Positions 16,083 to 24,718 of a stretch of DNA of 36,943 nt are shown one piece after another; positions within the stretch are counted from its first letter, which is position 1; every line of letters starts with the position of its first letter. The stretch lies in the NCBI RefSeq assembly GCF_023283485.1, contig NZ_JAKILU010000030.1:1-36943 (forward strand), given 5' to 3'. The notes under the pieces are model-generated. The model worked only from the letters and a program-made list of their open reading frames with translations, searched no databases and was not told where the DNA came from. Source of the DNA: Shewanella glacialipiscicola (lineage in GTDB: Bacteria; Pseudomonadota; Gammaproteobacteria; Enterobacterales; Shewanellaceae). Both the position numbers and the translations under genes were made by a program.

Positions 16083-16147
16083 AGTCCTCTATGTGATTTA
16101 GCTTTTTAGCTAATATTAACCCATCACATTGAGGACTTATTCATTCA
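16083..16147. repeat. Long inverted repeat after yccA
   Basis: AGTCCTCTATGTGAT (16083-16097) pairs with ATCACATTGAGGACT (16133-16147) at 14 of 15 positions, with a smaller hairpin (TTAGC and GCTAA) in the loop. It lies 40 bases past the yccA stop. A transcript-end structure is likely, although no clean T run follows. Confidence 0.6.
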
Positions 16148-16271
16148 GAGAGTCAATGTTTTTACGATATCGATAATTTTTATACGCGACTTACTCAGCT
16201 TATCTTATGTCATTCACTTAGCTCCAAATCGCTCACAAAACCCCATAGAATCTAAAGGCGATAACAATGTC

Positions 16272-16299
16272 ACCAAACGAACCAGGTCGTTCGTTTGGT
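16272..16299. promoter_or_regulatory. Perfect palindromic operator candidate for the ribokinase fusion
   Basis: ACCAAACGAAC and GTTCGTTTGGT form an 11-base perfect dyad around a 6-base centre. It ends 55 bases before the start codon of the DeoR-ribokinase gene, the usual place for an auto-operator. Confidence 0.6.
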
Positions 16300-16354
16300 A
16301 TGTTAAGCTATCATCTTCATCACAACTTTTTCAGCAGAAGCGCTATATTCTATT

Positions 16355-17572
16355 ATGAATAAACTAAGTCAAAACGAAAGACGGGCTGTTATTCTCAAGT
16401 TGCTTAGTACACATAAACAACTGTCGAATCTACAACTGTCCAACTTACTTGCTGTGACCACCAAAACGGTTCGTTGTGATCTCGTTAAACTAGAAGAAGA
16501 CGCGCTGGTAAAACGCATTCATGGTGGTGTCACTTTATCTGCGGGATTGGATATCACAAAGTACAGCTTTGATGCCATGTTAGCGGAGTTGATACAACAC
16601 CATTCGCTATCTAGCAGTGTAGAGATCGATTCAAACCAAGGTAAATTAAAAAAGATGAAACATAATGTATTTGTACTTGGCTCGTTCAATGTTGATATCG
16701 TTGCCAATTTAGCGCGTTTTCCCCAACCGGGTGAAACTATGCATTCAAGTAGCAGTAGCATTGGCGCCGGTGGTAAAGGGGCTAACCAAGCTTATGCAGC
16801 GGCTAAAAATGGCGCAAACATTACCTTTATGGCCAAAATAGGTACCGACCAATTTAGCCAATTTGCGCGCCAACACTTAAGCAGTACCGGTATAGACAAC
16901 ACCATTATTATTGAATCATCCACCAGCCCAACTGGCACGGCCCTGATTTATGTGAGTGAACAGGCTGGTGAAAATATGATTGCGGTGAACGAAGGCGCCA
17001 ATATGACGATGACCGCCGAGGACATCTATTCGGCCAAACCGCACATTATTAATACGGAATTATTTTTAACTCAGCTTGAAACCAATTTTGATGCCATCAA
17101 ATTAGCTATGGAAATTGCCAAAGAGCATGGCGCCAAAGTGATCCTAAACCCGGCTCCCTATCACAATAGAATCCCAGAATTACTGCCTTTGGTGGATATG
17201 CTCACCCCGAATGAAACCGAAGCGTCATTAATGACGGGGATAGAAGTGACCGATTTAGACAGTGCCAAACAGGCCGCTATCGCGATCAATGCACTAGGTG
17301 TCACCTCGGTGGTGATAACGCGAGGGGGTGATGGCGTATTACTCTATGAAAACGGCCAGTTTACACAAGTTGATGCACTAAAAAGTGCAGTGGTCGATAC
17401 CACGGGCGCTGGAGATGCATTCAACGGGGCGCTAGTTGCTGAGCTTGCTAAAGGCAAAACGCTGCATCAAGCAGCTAAATATGCCAATGCTTATGCATCA
17501 TTAGCTGTCGAGCGCTTTGGCGCCGCAAATATGCCCGATGCCTCGCTCGTTGCTGCAAGACTCAATGCCTAA
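16355..17572 (+). CDS. rbsK: DeoR-type HTH fused to ribokinase
   Basis: 405 residues. Residues 1-65 are a DeoR-family DNA-binding head (ERRAVILKLLSTHKQLSNLQLSNLLAVTTKTVRCDLVKLEE, RIHGGVTL). After a linker of about 40 residues, a complete ribokinase of the PfkB family begins near MKHNVFVLGSFNVDIV. Sugar-site motif GAGGKGANQA, NEGAN, the TPNETEA box and the catalytic DTTGAGDAFNGAL with its Asp base are all present, so the kinase should be active: ATP plus ribose to ribose 5-phosphate. A DeoR protein normally has its own sugar-binding domain; here the kinase may serve as sensor, coupling ribose or ribose 5-phosphate to repression. The internal ATG of the kinase part could also be a second start. 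A terminator follows. Confidence 0.9.
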   Translation: MNKLSQNERRAVILKLLSTHKQLSNLQLSNLLAVTTKTVRCDLVKLEEDALVKRIHGGVTLSAGLDITKYSFDAMLAELIQHHSLSSSVEIDSNQGKLKKMKHNVFVLGSFNVDIVANLARFPQPGETMHSSSSSIGAGGKGANQAYAAAKNGANITFMAKIGTDQFSQFARQHLSSTGIDNTIIIESSTSPTGTALIYVSEQAGENMIAVNEGANMTMTAEDIYSAKPHIINTELFLTQLETNFDAIKLAMEIAKEHGAKVILNPAPYHNRIPELLPLVDMLTPNETEASLMTGIEVTDLDSAKQAAIAINALGVTSVVITRGGDGVLLYENGQFTQVDALKSAVVDTTGAGDAFNGALVAELAKGKTLHQAAKYANAYASLAVERFGAANMPDASLVAARLNA

Positions 17573-17685
17573 GGTGTAGATGCATAAAACGCGAAAGAGT
17601 ACGTAATGCTAAATGTATTGTGTACTTTTATCCCCATGACATTAGTGCTCACGAAATTGCGGCTACAAATTAATAGATAAAAAAT

Positions 17686-17716
17686 GCCAGTCAGTGATTA
17701 ACTGACTGGCTTTTTT
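17686..17716. terminator. Bidirectional terminator between rbsK and the nucleoside hydrolase
   Basis: GCCAGTCAGT-GATTA-ACTGACTGGC is flanked by AAAAAAT on the left and TTTTTT on the right, serving the two convergent genes. Confidence 0.93.
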
Positions 17717-17738
17717 ACTATCAATCTGCTCTAAGCGC

Positions 17739-18713
17739 TTATTTCAAACGGGCTGCATAATCGATAATGCTGTTACGGTAGAGTGCTAATAGCTCAGCAT
17801 CTTTTACCGCTACACCGACCTTTTGCGAGGCTTTATCCATCCATTCATCATGCAAATAAACGCGGCCATCAAATTTCTGAATGGTCATGCCTTCTGCAAC
17901 ACCGTCGGTAACAACCCGTATTGGGCCTTCTCTAAGCGTAAATAGCGCGGGATTAATCACATAGGCAATCGCCGATGGATCATGCACATGACAACCTTCT
18001 AGGCCCACTTTTTCAATATAAAACTTTAAATAATAACGGCTAACATCCCAAATAAACTGCCCTACTTCACCTGCATCATCACGCAATTGATCAAGATATT
18101 CACGTGTAAAAAAACTTTGCTCTGTAACATCTAAACCGATAACGACTAAAGGCCACGAGGCCGTCAGTACTATATCTGCAGCATGGGGATCGTCATGAAT
18201 ATTTGCCTCAGCAAACGGCGTGACATTACCACGGTGATCATTCTCACCAAAAGCGCCACCCATAATGACGACTTCTTTCACCAAATCCACAATCGTCGGA
18301 TCGGCTTGAAGTGCTAAAGCAAGGTTGGTCAACGGGCCGATGGCAACCAAGGTTATTTCACCTGGCTCAGCTTTCAATGCATCGATAATGTATTGATATG
18401 CGGGACGAGGATCGGCTTGACCTTCTACCTCAGCAGGCACTTTTACATCACCAAAGCCACCTTCACCGTGAACAACCACCGTTGGGCCAACAGGAGGACG
18501 AATGAGAGGCTTACTCGCGCCAGTGACAATATCGGCATTCAGTTGGTATTTCTGTTTAAGGTAAAGGGCATTATGAGTCGCATCTTTGATGGTCACGTTA
18601 CCATAAACCGTGGTAATCGCCTTAAGTTCAATATCTGGATGCGCTTCTGCAAATAGAATCGCAAATACATCATCAATACCGGGATCTGTGTCTAATATAA
18701 TTTTAGTTGTCAT
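17739..18713 (-). CDS. Inosine-uridine-type nucleoside hydrolase
   Basis: 324 residues from the ATG at 18713; the longer frame upstream does not match the family. The calcium-binding Asp cluster DTDPGIDD is at the N-terminus, with VYGNVTIKDATHNALYL, VVIMGGAFGE, ANIHDDPHAADIV and the second ligand region CHVHDPSAIAYVINP. It hydrolyses ribonucleosides to ribose plus free base in the cytoplasm. Substrate preference cannot be set from these motifs. It converges with the ribokinase fusion, which could use the released ribose, and it lies near punC/punR, pointing to nucleoside salvage. Confidence 0.92.
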   Translation of the reverse strand: MTTKIILDTDPGIDDVFAILFAEAHPDIELKAITTVYGNVTIKDATHNALYLKQKYQLNADIVTGASKPLIRPPVGPTVVVHGEGGFGDVKVPAEVEGQADPRPAYQYIIDALKAEPGEITLVAIGPLTNLALALQADPTIVDLVKEVVIMGGAFGENDHRGNVTPFAEANIHDDPHAADIVLTASWPLVVIGLDVTEQSFFTREYLDQLRDDAGEVGQFIWDVSRYYLKFYIEKVGLEGCHVHDPSAIAYVINPALFTLREGPIRVVTDGVAEGMTIQKFDGRVYLHDEWMDKASQKVGVAVKDAELLALYRNSIIDYAARLK

Positions 18714-19213
18714 GGGGATCACTGTCCTATCAATTAGGTGAATCGAAACACTATAGGGTTTTACTGAATGTCCTGTCATTATTTTACAGGTTCTTTTAGG
18801 TGCATCAAAAAGATACCCGAAACGGATATCAGCAAGCAGAGGTTCATTAGCACTTGTCACTATACAAAGATAATCCTAGTTTAAGTGTGATAGGTCACCA
18901 AACTTACCTAAGTAAATGAACATTTCGGTTCACAATCTTCTGAGGAATACTCGCACTTCCTGATAATACATGTATAAGCAGGCCTACTAATACAGCAATA
19001 TTTGAGCGGTAACCGCGGTTATCAACATAACAACCAGAGATGATCAGTAAAGACGGATGTAAAGCGTTAATGTGGGACTATTGTGTCAGCGCGATGAGTC
19101 GTAGGCTAATTAAGGAAATGTAATTACATAATTAATTCAGCGGGGCATCTTTTAAATGTGTAACATAACGTCGTGGCAAGTAGAACTGCCACGACGTTAT
19201 GTTAGCAAACAGC
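18714..19213. other. Intergenic region upstream of the nucleoside hydrolase
   Basis: No gene is supported. A minus-strand promoter candidate for the hydrolase has ATGACA (18779-18774) and TATAGT (18755-18750) with an 18-base spacer. The far end holds the hairpin that follows the TonB-dependent receptor gene. Confidence 0.45.
19165..19200 (-). terminator. Stem-loop after the TonB-dependent receptor gene
   Basis: ATAACGTCGTGGCA and TGCCACGACGTTAT make a perfect 14-base stem with an 8-base loop, 13 bases past the stop. The T run is missing, so it may stabilise the message more than end it. Confidence 0.6.
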
Positions 19214-21370
19214 TTAGAAACGATAATTAAAGCTTACGGTCATATTACGCGGTGTACCATAGTGGTAAACGCTATATGCTGCAGAAGAAGCTGACATATA
19301 GGCATAATATTTTTCATCGAACAGGTTCTCTACGTTAAGTTGTAGATCCATATTGTCGGCCAAGTCGTAACGCGCCATCAAGTTGACTAGCGAATAAGCA
19401 TCTTGTTTAATTGTCACAGCACTTTCAGAATAACTATCACTCTGCCAGTTAACGCCACCACCGACGGTTAACTCAGGCAATAGATCAACAAACTGATAGG
19501 TGCTAAATAGTTTAAACTGCTTACTGGGGCTCGTTGTCGCAACGCGTTCACCGGCAGCATCTTCCGCTTTAAATTGCGAATATCCTGCGGTGATGTCCCA
19601 ACCATCGACAGGCTCACCCACCACTTCTAGCTCGAAGCCTTTACTCTCAGTCCCTTGAGCCGCCTTGTAATAAGTCGTCGGTATACCACCAATGGTGATT
19701 GTACCTGCTTCGGTAGCGAGATTATCTTGCTCGATTTGGAATAGTGCTACAGTGGTGTGCAGACGATCATCTAAATAAGCACTTTTTAGACCAATTTCAT
19801 AGGCTTGACCTTCGAGTGCATCGAGAAAATCACCGTTAATATCTTTATAGTTTTGTGGGTTGAAAATTTCGGTATAACTGGCATAAATACGATGTTGCTC
19901 GGTAAGGTCATATAAGGCACCAATATAGGGTACAAATACACCGTTATCACCAAAGTCGGTCACTGTGCCATAGCTAACACCTTCACGGTTCCAGCTTGAA
20001 ATACGGCCACCAGCAATTAACTTTAAGTCATCAGTGATCGTCAATCGCGTTGCCGCATAAAAACCTTTTTGCTCTGTTTCCATGTCCATCTGACGATTAG
20101 CATTAGTTGACCACTGTGGTTCTGTAAATGCCGTGTTTCCCCAGTCAAAGAAATTATCTACCGGCTTATTATCCCAACCAGACATATCGTCGCGGATAGG
20201 CTCATAGGTATCCGCATAGGATTTTTGTTTACTGTATAGGGCGCCAACGACCATTTCATGCTGAAGATTAAACAGTTCATAATCCCCTTTGAGCTGGAAA
20301 TCGACATTGTCAGAATTGCTCTCACCATGGCTGTGATAACGCTGGCCACTTAATCCGGCACCGGTTTCTTTATCAAGTAAACCAGACATATAGATCATTT
20401 TGTTGGTTGTTTCATACTCCATACGATTATAGTTGGCTACCAATTGCCAACCATTGCTGAAGTAATGATTCAAGTTAGCAAAATAGTTGATGTTGGTCGT
20501 TTCCCAGCGGCTCCAGTCTGCTGCTGTCGTGGTTGATACATCCCAATCGGTAGCCATACCGTCACTAAATACTGCAGGTAATGCGCCCCACATTGCTCCT
20601 TTAGGATTATTGTTGTTGTAACTGCCACCCACGCGCAACATAGTGTTATCAGTAATATCGGTATCGATTACACCGTAAAGAATGGTCTTACGGTCTTGAT
20701 AGAGATCTTGATATGAGTCGCTATTAACATATTTAGCCACCATGCGACCACGTATACTGCCACTGTCATTCAGCCCATTGGAGACATCAGCGGTGATCTG
20801 CTTTTTATCCCAACTGCCTGTGGCAACATCAATATTGCCCTGAAGTTCAGTGCTATCAGCATGTTTACGCACCAAATTGATTGAAGCGGACGGATCGCCC
20901 GCCCCCGTGAGTAAACCTGTTGCACCACGCACCACTTCAACGCGCTCATACAGTGACACATCAGACACTGTCTCGCCCGCATCGCCGCCTAAGCTCCACG
21001 ATAATGGTACGCCATCAATCTGATAGTTTTGTACTGAAAACCCGCGAGCACTAAAGTCATTACGGACGTTGTCCGTTTTAGACGAAGATAATCCTATTGC
21101 GTTATTAACAACATCAACTACGGTATTGAGTGCCTGATCCTGAATGCGCTCAGCCGTTAAAATCGATACCGACTGTGGGGTTTCCATCAGTGATAACCCA
21201 AGGCCCGTCGCCGTATCTATGGTCTTACTGACGGTGTACTTACCTTTTACGGAGATTTTTTCGATGTTTTGAGTATTGGTATCAGTTGTTGATTGTTCTT
21301 CGGCTAAAACCACTAAAGGGGTTAACGCCAAAGTAATCGCGGCAGCAAGGGGAAGTAAATTAAATCGCAT
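19214..21370 (-). CDS. TonB-dependent siderophore receptor
   Basis: 718 residues from the ATG at 21370, which gives a proper signal peptide (MRFNLLPLAAAITLALTP, cut after VLAEE). A TonB box (IEKISVKGKY) and a plug domain with METPQSVSILTAERIQ and RVEVVRGATGLLTGAGDPSASINLVRK follow, typical of the siderophore branch (FhuE/FpvA type). The beta-barrel ends in the aromatic FNYRF needed for outer-membrane insertion. The ligand is probably a ferric hydroxamate-like siderophore, but specificity cannot be read. It is preceded by a Fur-like site and sits downstream of a PepSY protein gene on the same strand, a common iron-reduction partner. Confidence 0.93.
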   Translation of the reverse strand: MRFNLLPLAAAITLALTPLVVLAEEQSTTDTNTQNIEKISVKGKYTVSKTIDTATGLGLSLMETPQSVSILTAERIQDQALNTVVDVVNNAIGLSSSKTDNVRNDFSARGFSVQNYQIDGVPLSWSLGGDAGETVSDVSLYERVEVVRGATGLLTGAGDPSASINLVRKHADSTELQGNIDVATGSWDKKQITADVSNGLNDSGSIRGRMVAKYVNSDSYQDLYQDRKTILYGVIDTDITDNTMLRVGGSYNNNNPKGAMWGALPAVFSDGMATDWDVSTTTAADWSRWETTNINYFANLNHYFSNGWQLVANYNRMEYETTNKMIYMSGLLDKETGAGLSGQRYHSHGESNSDNVDFQLKGDYELFNLQHEMVVGALYSKQKSYADTYEPIRDDMSGWDNKPVDNFFDWGNTAFTEPQWSTNANRQMDMETEQKGFYAATRLTITDDLKLIAGGRISSWNREGVSYGTVTDFGDNGVFVPYIGALYDLTEQHRIYASYTEIFNPQNYKDINGDFLDALEGQAYEIGLKSAYLDDRLHTTVALFQIEQDNLATEAGTITIGGIPTTYYKAAQGTESKGFELEVVGEPVDGWDITAGYSQFKAEDAAGERVATTSPSKQFKLFSTYQFVDLLPELTVGGGVNWQSDSYSESAVTIKQDAYSLVNLMARYDLADNMDLQLNVENLFDEKYYAYMSASSAAYSVYHYGTPRNMTVSFNYRF

Positions 21371-21415
21371 GGTCTTTTCGGTGGTTTGTGTAAAGTACAC
21401 ATACGATAACACTAT

Positions 21416-21430
21416 TGCGAATCACTTTCA
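21416..21430 (-). promoter_or_regulatory. Fur-like site upstream of the receptor
   Basis: TGCGAATCACTTTCA matches the 7-1-7 Fur motif at about 10 of 14 positions and lies 46 bases before the receptor ATG. It predicts iron repression. Confidence 0.5.
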
Positions 21431-21584
21431 TTTGTATTTTGGTGATTTGGGTAACAAATTACCTATTATAAGTGAAAATAATCAATGCCTAAATGATGCT
21501 ATTGCCTATATCTGGTGCTGGTAGGCATTTTTGATAGGGCAGCGTTATCTTTCTAACCGGTTTAGACAGGGGTTTTTAATCTAA

Positions 21585-21623
21585 GCGGTGACCCATTCGT
21601 TAACTATTCGAATGGGTTGCCGC
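21585..21623 (-). terminator. Stem-loop after the PepSY operon
   Basis: ACCCATTCG (21591-21599) pairs with CGAATGGGT (21609-21617); after a TG/TG bulge, GCGG pairs with CCGC. It lies about 50 bases past the stop of the 156-residue gene and in front of the receptor promoter. No strong T run. Confidence 0.5.
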
Positions 21624-21671
21624 TGTTGAGCATTTCTATCGTAAGCCTCGTTAATATTTACTGAATGTTAT

Positions 21672-22142
21672 TTATTGGGCGAGTAGCTCATTAGGTATAG
21701 GCCACTTTGCGACCTGCCATTCACCTTGCCAATTCTCTATTGATACCCATAGGTTATCGGTGGCGGTTAAACTTTTTGCGGCAATGGCATGCACATGCTG
21801 ACCATGTTTATTACCATGTACAACACCATTCTCACTGCGTTGTAAAATATCCAGTGGTAATGCTTCTGGACCAATATTGGCATAGCCTTGACGTATATTG
21901 CCTATATCGCCTTGCTCAAATATCAACATAAAATCTTTCACATAATCATCATGATGTGTATAGGGCGTGTTGAGATCTAATGGCATTGGCGCAATCTTAA
22001 ACTCACCGACTTGCTGCGATGGCCATGCGGGTGGAAACGTGGGCGTTAAAGATTGATAAAGAAACAACAACGGCAGCAACAGAATGAGGCCATTGAGTTT
22101 ATATTTATTTTTTTGCCAAAAAAGCGCGTAATTCATCGCCAT
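21672..22142 (-). CDS. Membrane-anchored small partner of the PepSY protein, function unknown
   Basis: 156 residues with one N-terminal membrane segment (LNGLILLLPLLFLYQSL) preceded by Lys residues, so anchored in the inner membrane with the bulk outside. The periplasmic part has scattered His residues (THHDDYV, HGNKHGQHVHAIAA) and a final WQGEWQVAKWPIP. Its start meets the stop of the PepSY gene, so translation is coupled. I know no function; proteins of this size and position accompany PepSY iron-reductase-like proteins. A metal or haem role is suggested by context and histidines only. Confidence 0.7.
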   Translation of the reverse strand: MAMNYALFWQKNKYKLNGLILLLPLLFLYQSLTPTFPPAWPSQQVGEFKIAPMPLDLNTPYTHHDDYVKDFMLIFEQGDIGNIRQGYANIGPEALPLDILQRSENGVVHGNKHGQHVHAIAAKSLTATDNLWVSIENWQGEWQVAKWPIPNELLAQ

Positions 22143-23311
22143 TATCGAGCCTCTCCTAATATTTGTGCACCTAAGTCATCTGACTCTTGCGCTTTAAATG
22201 CGCGCACATGACGTAATCCCCACATCATAAACCCCGTGATCGACATGCCTGATAATATCAGTCCAAAAATGAACCAAATCATCTTGGTCCAAATCCCGCC
22301 TAAAGTGCCGTAATGCAGTGGATCTGCAAGATGCATAATAGTTTGCATTGCTGTCATTGTGTCAGGTGATGAGGCACTTGCCACCTCCCCCGTCCAAGGG
22401 TTAATACTGAGGTTATAAACGTTTTGGTCGTAAAAAATATAATCACCGCCACCGCTTAAATGATACATGTCGCGATGATGTTCAGGTTTCATCACATAGC
22501 TGGGCTGAAAATCAGGGAAGCGTGTTTGCGCTAATGTTAACGCTTGTGTAAATGAAACGCTGGCTATGGGTGAGCTTGTGTCACCTTTCGGGCTAAAGGG
22601 CAATTGCTCAACGGCAATTAGTGGTGCATGGGGCTCGATATCAATATCTGCATGCCAAAAAATTGCTTGCACTAAATACCATAATCCGGTCAACGACATA
22701 ATGGCAATAAACCAGATTGACCACACACCGGATAATTTATGTAAATCAGCTAAGAGTGTTTTTTTACCTTGATTGATACGTAATTTAGGCGCAAAAAAAC
22801 TCCGCCAAAAACGCTTGTAAACAATCAACCCAGTAACAAGCGACGCCAACATAAATAGTGCCATCGAACAAACGAGGTAATAACCGACGCTATAACTGCC
22901 ATGCCAAGGGAATAATAACCAAGAGTGTAAGGAGCGCATAAAACCAATAAACGTCATGCCCTCATTAATCTGTTGAATTTCGCCAGTATATTGGTTGACG
23001 TAAGCAATAGCGTAGGGTTTATCTACGTCAGTCAACATGATTGCATTCACCAGATAAGGCTCAAAAGTCATCGCGCCGGTAACTGCCGCCGTTGGGTGTG
23101 CCTGCTCAACAATGGTCATTAACTCACTAACGGGTTTAGCCGCTAAATTATCGGGATTTAATGCTCTAGACGCAGGGTTAGTTAACCAGGTTATTTCATG
23201 GCTCAATACTGCAATCGTGCCCGTCAAACAGATAAAACAAAATAATAACCATATTGGGAGTGATACCCAACCATGCAACATAAACCAGAACCGGTTACTG
23301 ACCTTTGCCAT
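22142..23311 (-). CDS. PepSY-associated transmembrane protein (putative siderophore-iron reductase)
   Basis: 389 residues with four or so membrane segments: an N-terminal one (LHGWVSLPIWLLFCFICLTGTIAVLSHE), two in the middle (SVGYYLVCSMALFMLASLVTGLIVYK and HKLSGVWSIWFIAIMSLTGLWYLV), and one near the end (WFIFGLILSGMSITGFMMWG). The order and the conserved His residues (LHGW, LHSWLLFPWHG, DLHKLSGVW) are those of the PepSY_TM family, whose members reduce iron delivered by siderophores. It forms a coupled pair with the next gene and stands directly upstream of the receptor. Confidence 0.88.
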   Translation of the reverse strand: MAKVSNRFWFMLHGWVSLPIWLLFCFICLTGTIAVLSHEITWLTNPASRALNPDNLAAKPVSELMTIVEQAHPTAAVTGAMTFEPYLVNAIMLTDVDKPYAIAYVNQYTGEIQQINEGMTFIGFMRSLHSWLLFPWHGSYSVGYYLVCSMALFMLASLVTGLIVYKRFWRSFFAPKLRINQGKKTLLADLHKLSGVWSIWFIAIMSLTGLWYLVQAIFWHADIDIEPHAPLIAVEQLPFSPKGDTSSPIASVSFTQALTLAQTRFPDFQPSYVMKPEHHRDMYHLSGGGDYIFYDQNVYNLSINPWTGEVASASSPDTMTAMQTIMHLADPLHYGTLGGIWTKMIWFIFGLILSGMSITGFMMWGLRHVRAFKAQESDDLGAQILGEAR

Positions 23312-23357
23312 TTGTGACTTTCCTAATACTTCTTTAATCTTGGTATTGTAAAGGTAA

Positions 23358-23372
23358 TACGAATTGTTATCA
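23358..23372 (-). promoter_or_regulatory. Fur-like site upstream of the PepSY gene
   Basis: On the minus strand TGATAACAATTCGTA matches the Fur 7-1-7 motif at about 10 of 14 positions. It lies 47 bases before the start, the same spacing as the site in front of the receptor. Confidence 0.45.
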
Positions 23373-23436
23373 ATCCGGTGGGCTGGTTATTATTTTCAAT
23401 TAGAATGCCAAACACAAAAAACGATGATGGGGAATC

Positions 23437-23505
23437 ATGATGCATAAAACCTTACTAGCTACGCTCATTTCGAGTCTATTATTTACGTCGCGTTTATTGA
23501 CTTAA
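23437..23505 (+). pseudogene. Orphan signal-peptide-like remnant
   Basis: GGGGAATC is followed by two ATG codons and MMHKTLLATLISSLLFTSRLLT before a stop. This is a normal-looking export signal with a ribosome site but no mature protein after it. It is probably the head of a lost periplasmic protein gene; chance is possible at this length. Confidence 0.3.
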
Positions 23506-23546
23506 GATTACTCAAGGACAGGTTTCAAAGTACTTGAAAATGGGAG

Positions 23547-24332
23547 TTACTGCGACGTTTTACCTAGTGCGATGCCTAACGGTTCAAAGTAATTGATTAA
23601 TGCTTGAAAAATGCGTTGTCGGTGGCTTTCATCTGGATAAGCGCCCTCCTTTGCTAATGCTGAAAAACGCGTACCTGACACCAAATAGGGGTTTGAAATC
23701 TCGGAATAAGACTCAATACATGCTTCAAAGGCCCGCGCCATCATCTCCGTCGGGCGCGAGAAATACTGCGTTTGGTATTTTTTGTCTAATGCTATCGCTC
23801 GGTGCACATAATCGTGGGGCTCATCGTTATTGCCAGTTAAAAATGTCACCTTAAAGATGTCAGATAATCGTGTATTGAGTGGATGTTCGATAATGGGTAA
23901 ATCGGCTAACCAAAGATCGCTCGCACATTGAAAGCGCTTCGTCGACGATTTGAAGGATTTTTCTGCAATGTAATGGTCAAACGCATGCCAAAACTCATGA
24001 GCTAATGCACCTGCACCCGCATTTTTAGCTAACGCTAACTCTCGAGTCGCGGGCGCATAATGGGCCTGCACGCCCTTTTGTCCACCATGACCAAAGGCCA
24101 AACTCACCGTTTGCCGCAGCCCTAAAGTCAAGGGGGGGAATTTTAAGATAAACGCCAGATCGGCGAGCGAATCAAACACCAAATCCGCCGCAATACGCGA
24201 TTCTTCCCGCGTAACCCAGCGGCCAACGCGCACATGGCTAAAACCAAAGGTCTGTTTGATATCCAAAAAAGTCACCTGTTCGCCAAATCGATAATCTGGC
24301 CCGTGGCGAGTATATTGCTGATTGATTAACAC
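23547..24332 (-). CDS. CLCA_X-family putative zinc metallopeptidase
   Basis: 261 residues. A zinc-protease motif HEFWH lies at 112-116 in GALAHEFWHAFDHYIAE, and a likely third ligand Glu lies in SRPTEMMARAFEACIE near residue 210. No signal peptide, so cytoplasmic. Proteins of this type are common in Shewanella and Vibrio and are annotated CLCA_X or phage-related; the natural substrate is not known to me. It is monocistronic with non-coding flanks on both sides. Confidence 0.75.
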   Translation of the reverse strand: MLINQQYTRHGPDYRFGEQVTFLDIKQTFGFSHVRVGRWVTREESRIAADLVFDSLADLAFILKFPPLTLGLRQTVSLAFGHGGQKGVQAHYAPATRELALAKNAGAGALAHEFWHAFDHYIAEKSFKSSTKRFQCASDLWLADLPIIEHPLNTRLSDIFKVTFLTGNNDEPHDYVHRAIALDKKYQTQYFSRPTEMMARAFEACIESYSEISNPYLVSGTRFSALAKEGAYPDESHRQRIFQALINYFEPLGIALGKTSQ

Positions 24333-24718
24333 GGCTTACCTTGAGCTTGTCGCGCACGATGGATGATTAATAATGGCGTTTACAGGGATATTTTAGAGGA
24401 AATAGCAACGGCATAATAGACATGTTACAAAGATAGTAGGTATACATACTTATTCTAAAATATGCAATTTTAAAAATATAAACCCGAGAATTTTTTAACC
24501 AAAATGCAAATGAATGAATTTATATTCAATTTAAACCACGTTAGCTCTGTCCTGCGGCTAACGTGGATACAGAAAATGGAGTCTAGGATTAACACCTCGG
24601 CACAGATACAGGGGCGATACTGAATGCCCAAAATTACCACCAATAAATACGTTTAACTGATTGGTGTGATGCGCCTCAATGGTATCTTATCTGCGTGACA
24701 TTATTGCCAAGCACAACC
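24333..24718. other. Intergenic stretch with one hairpin
   Basis: No gene seen. CCACGTTAGC (24536-24545) pairs with GCTAACGTGG (24557-24566) around an 11-base loop, about 150 bases past the VF530-like gene. An AT-rich part at 24420-24530 could hold the promoter of the CLCA_X gene. Confidence 0.5.
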
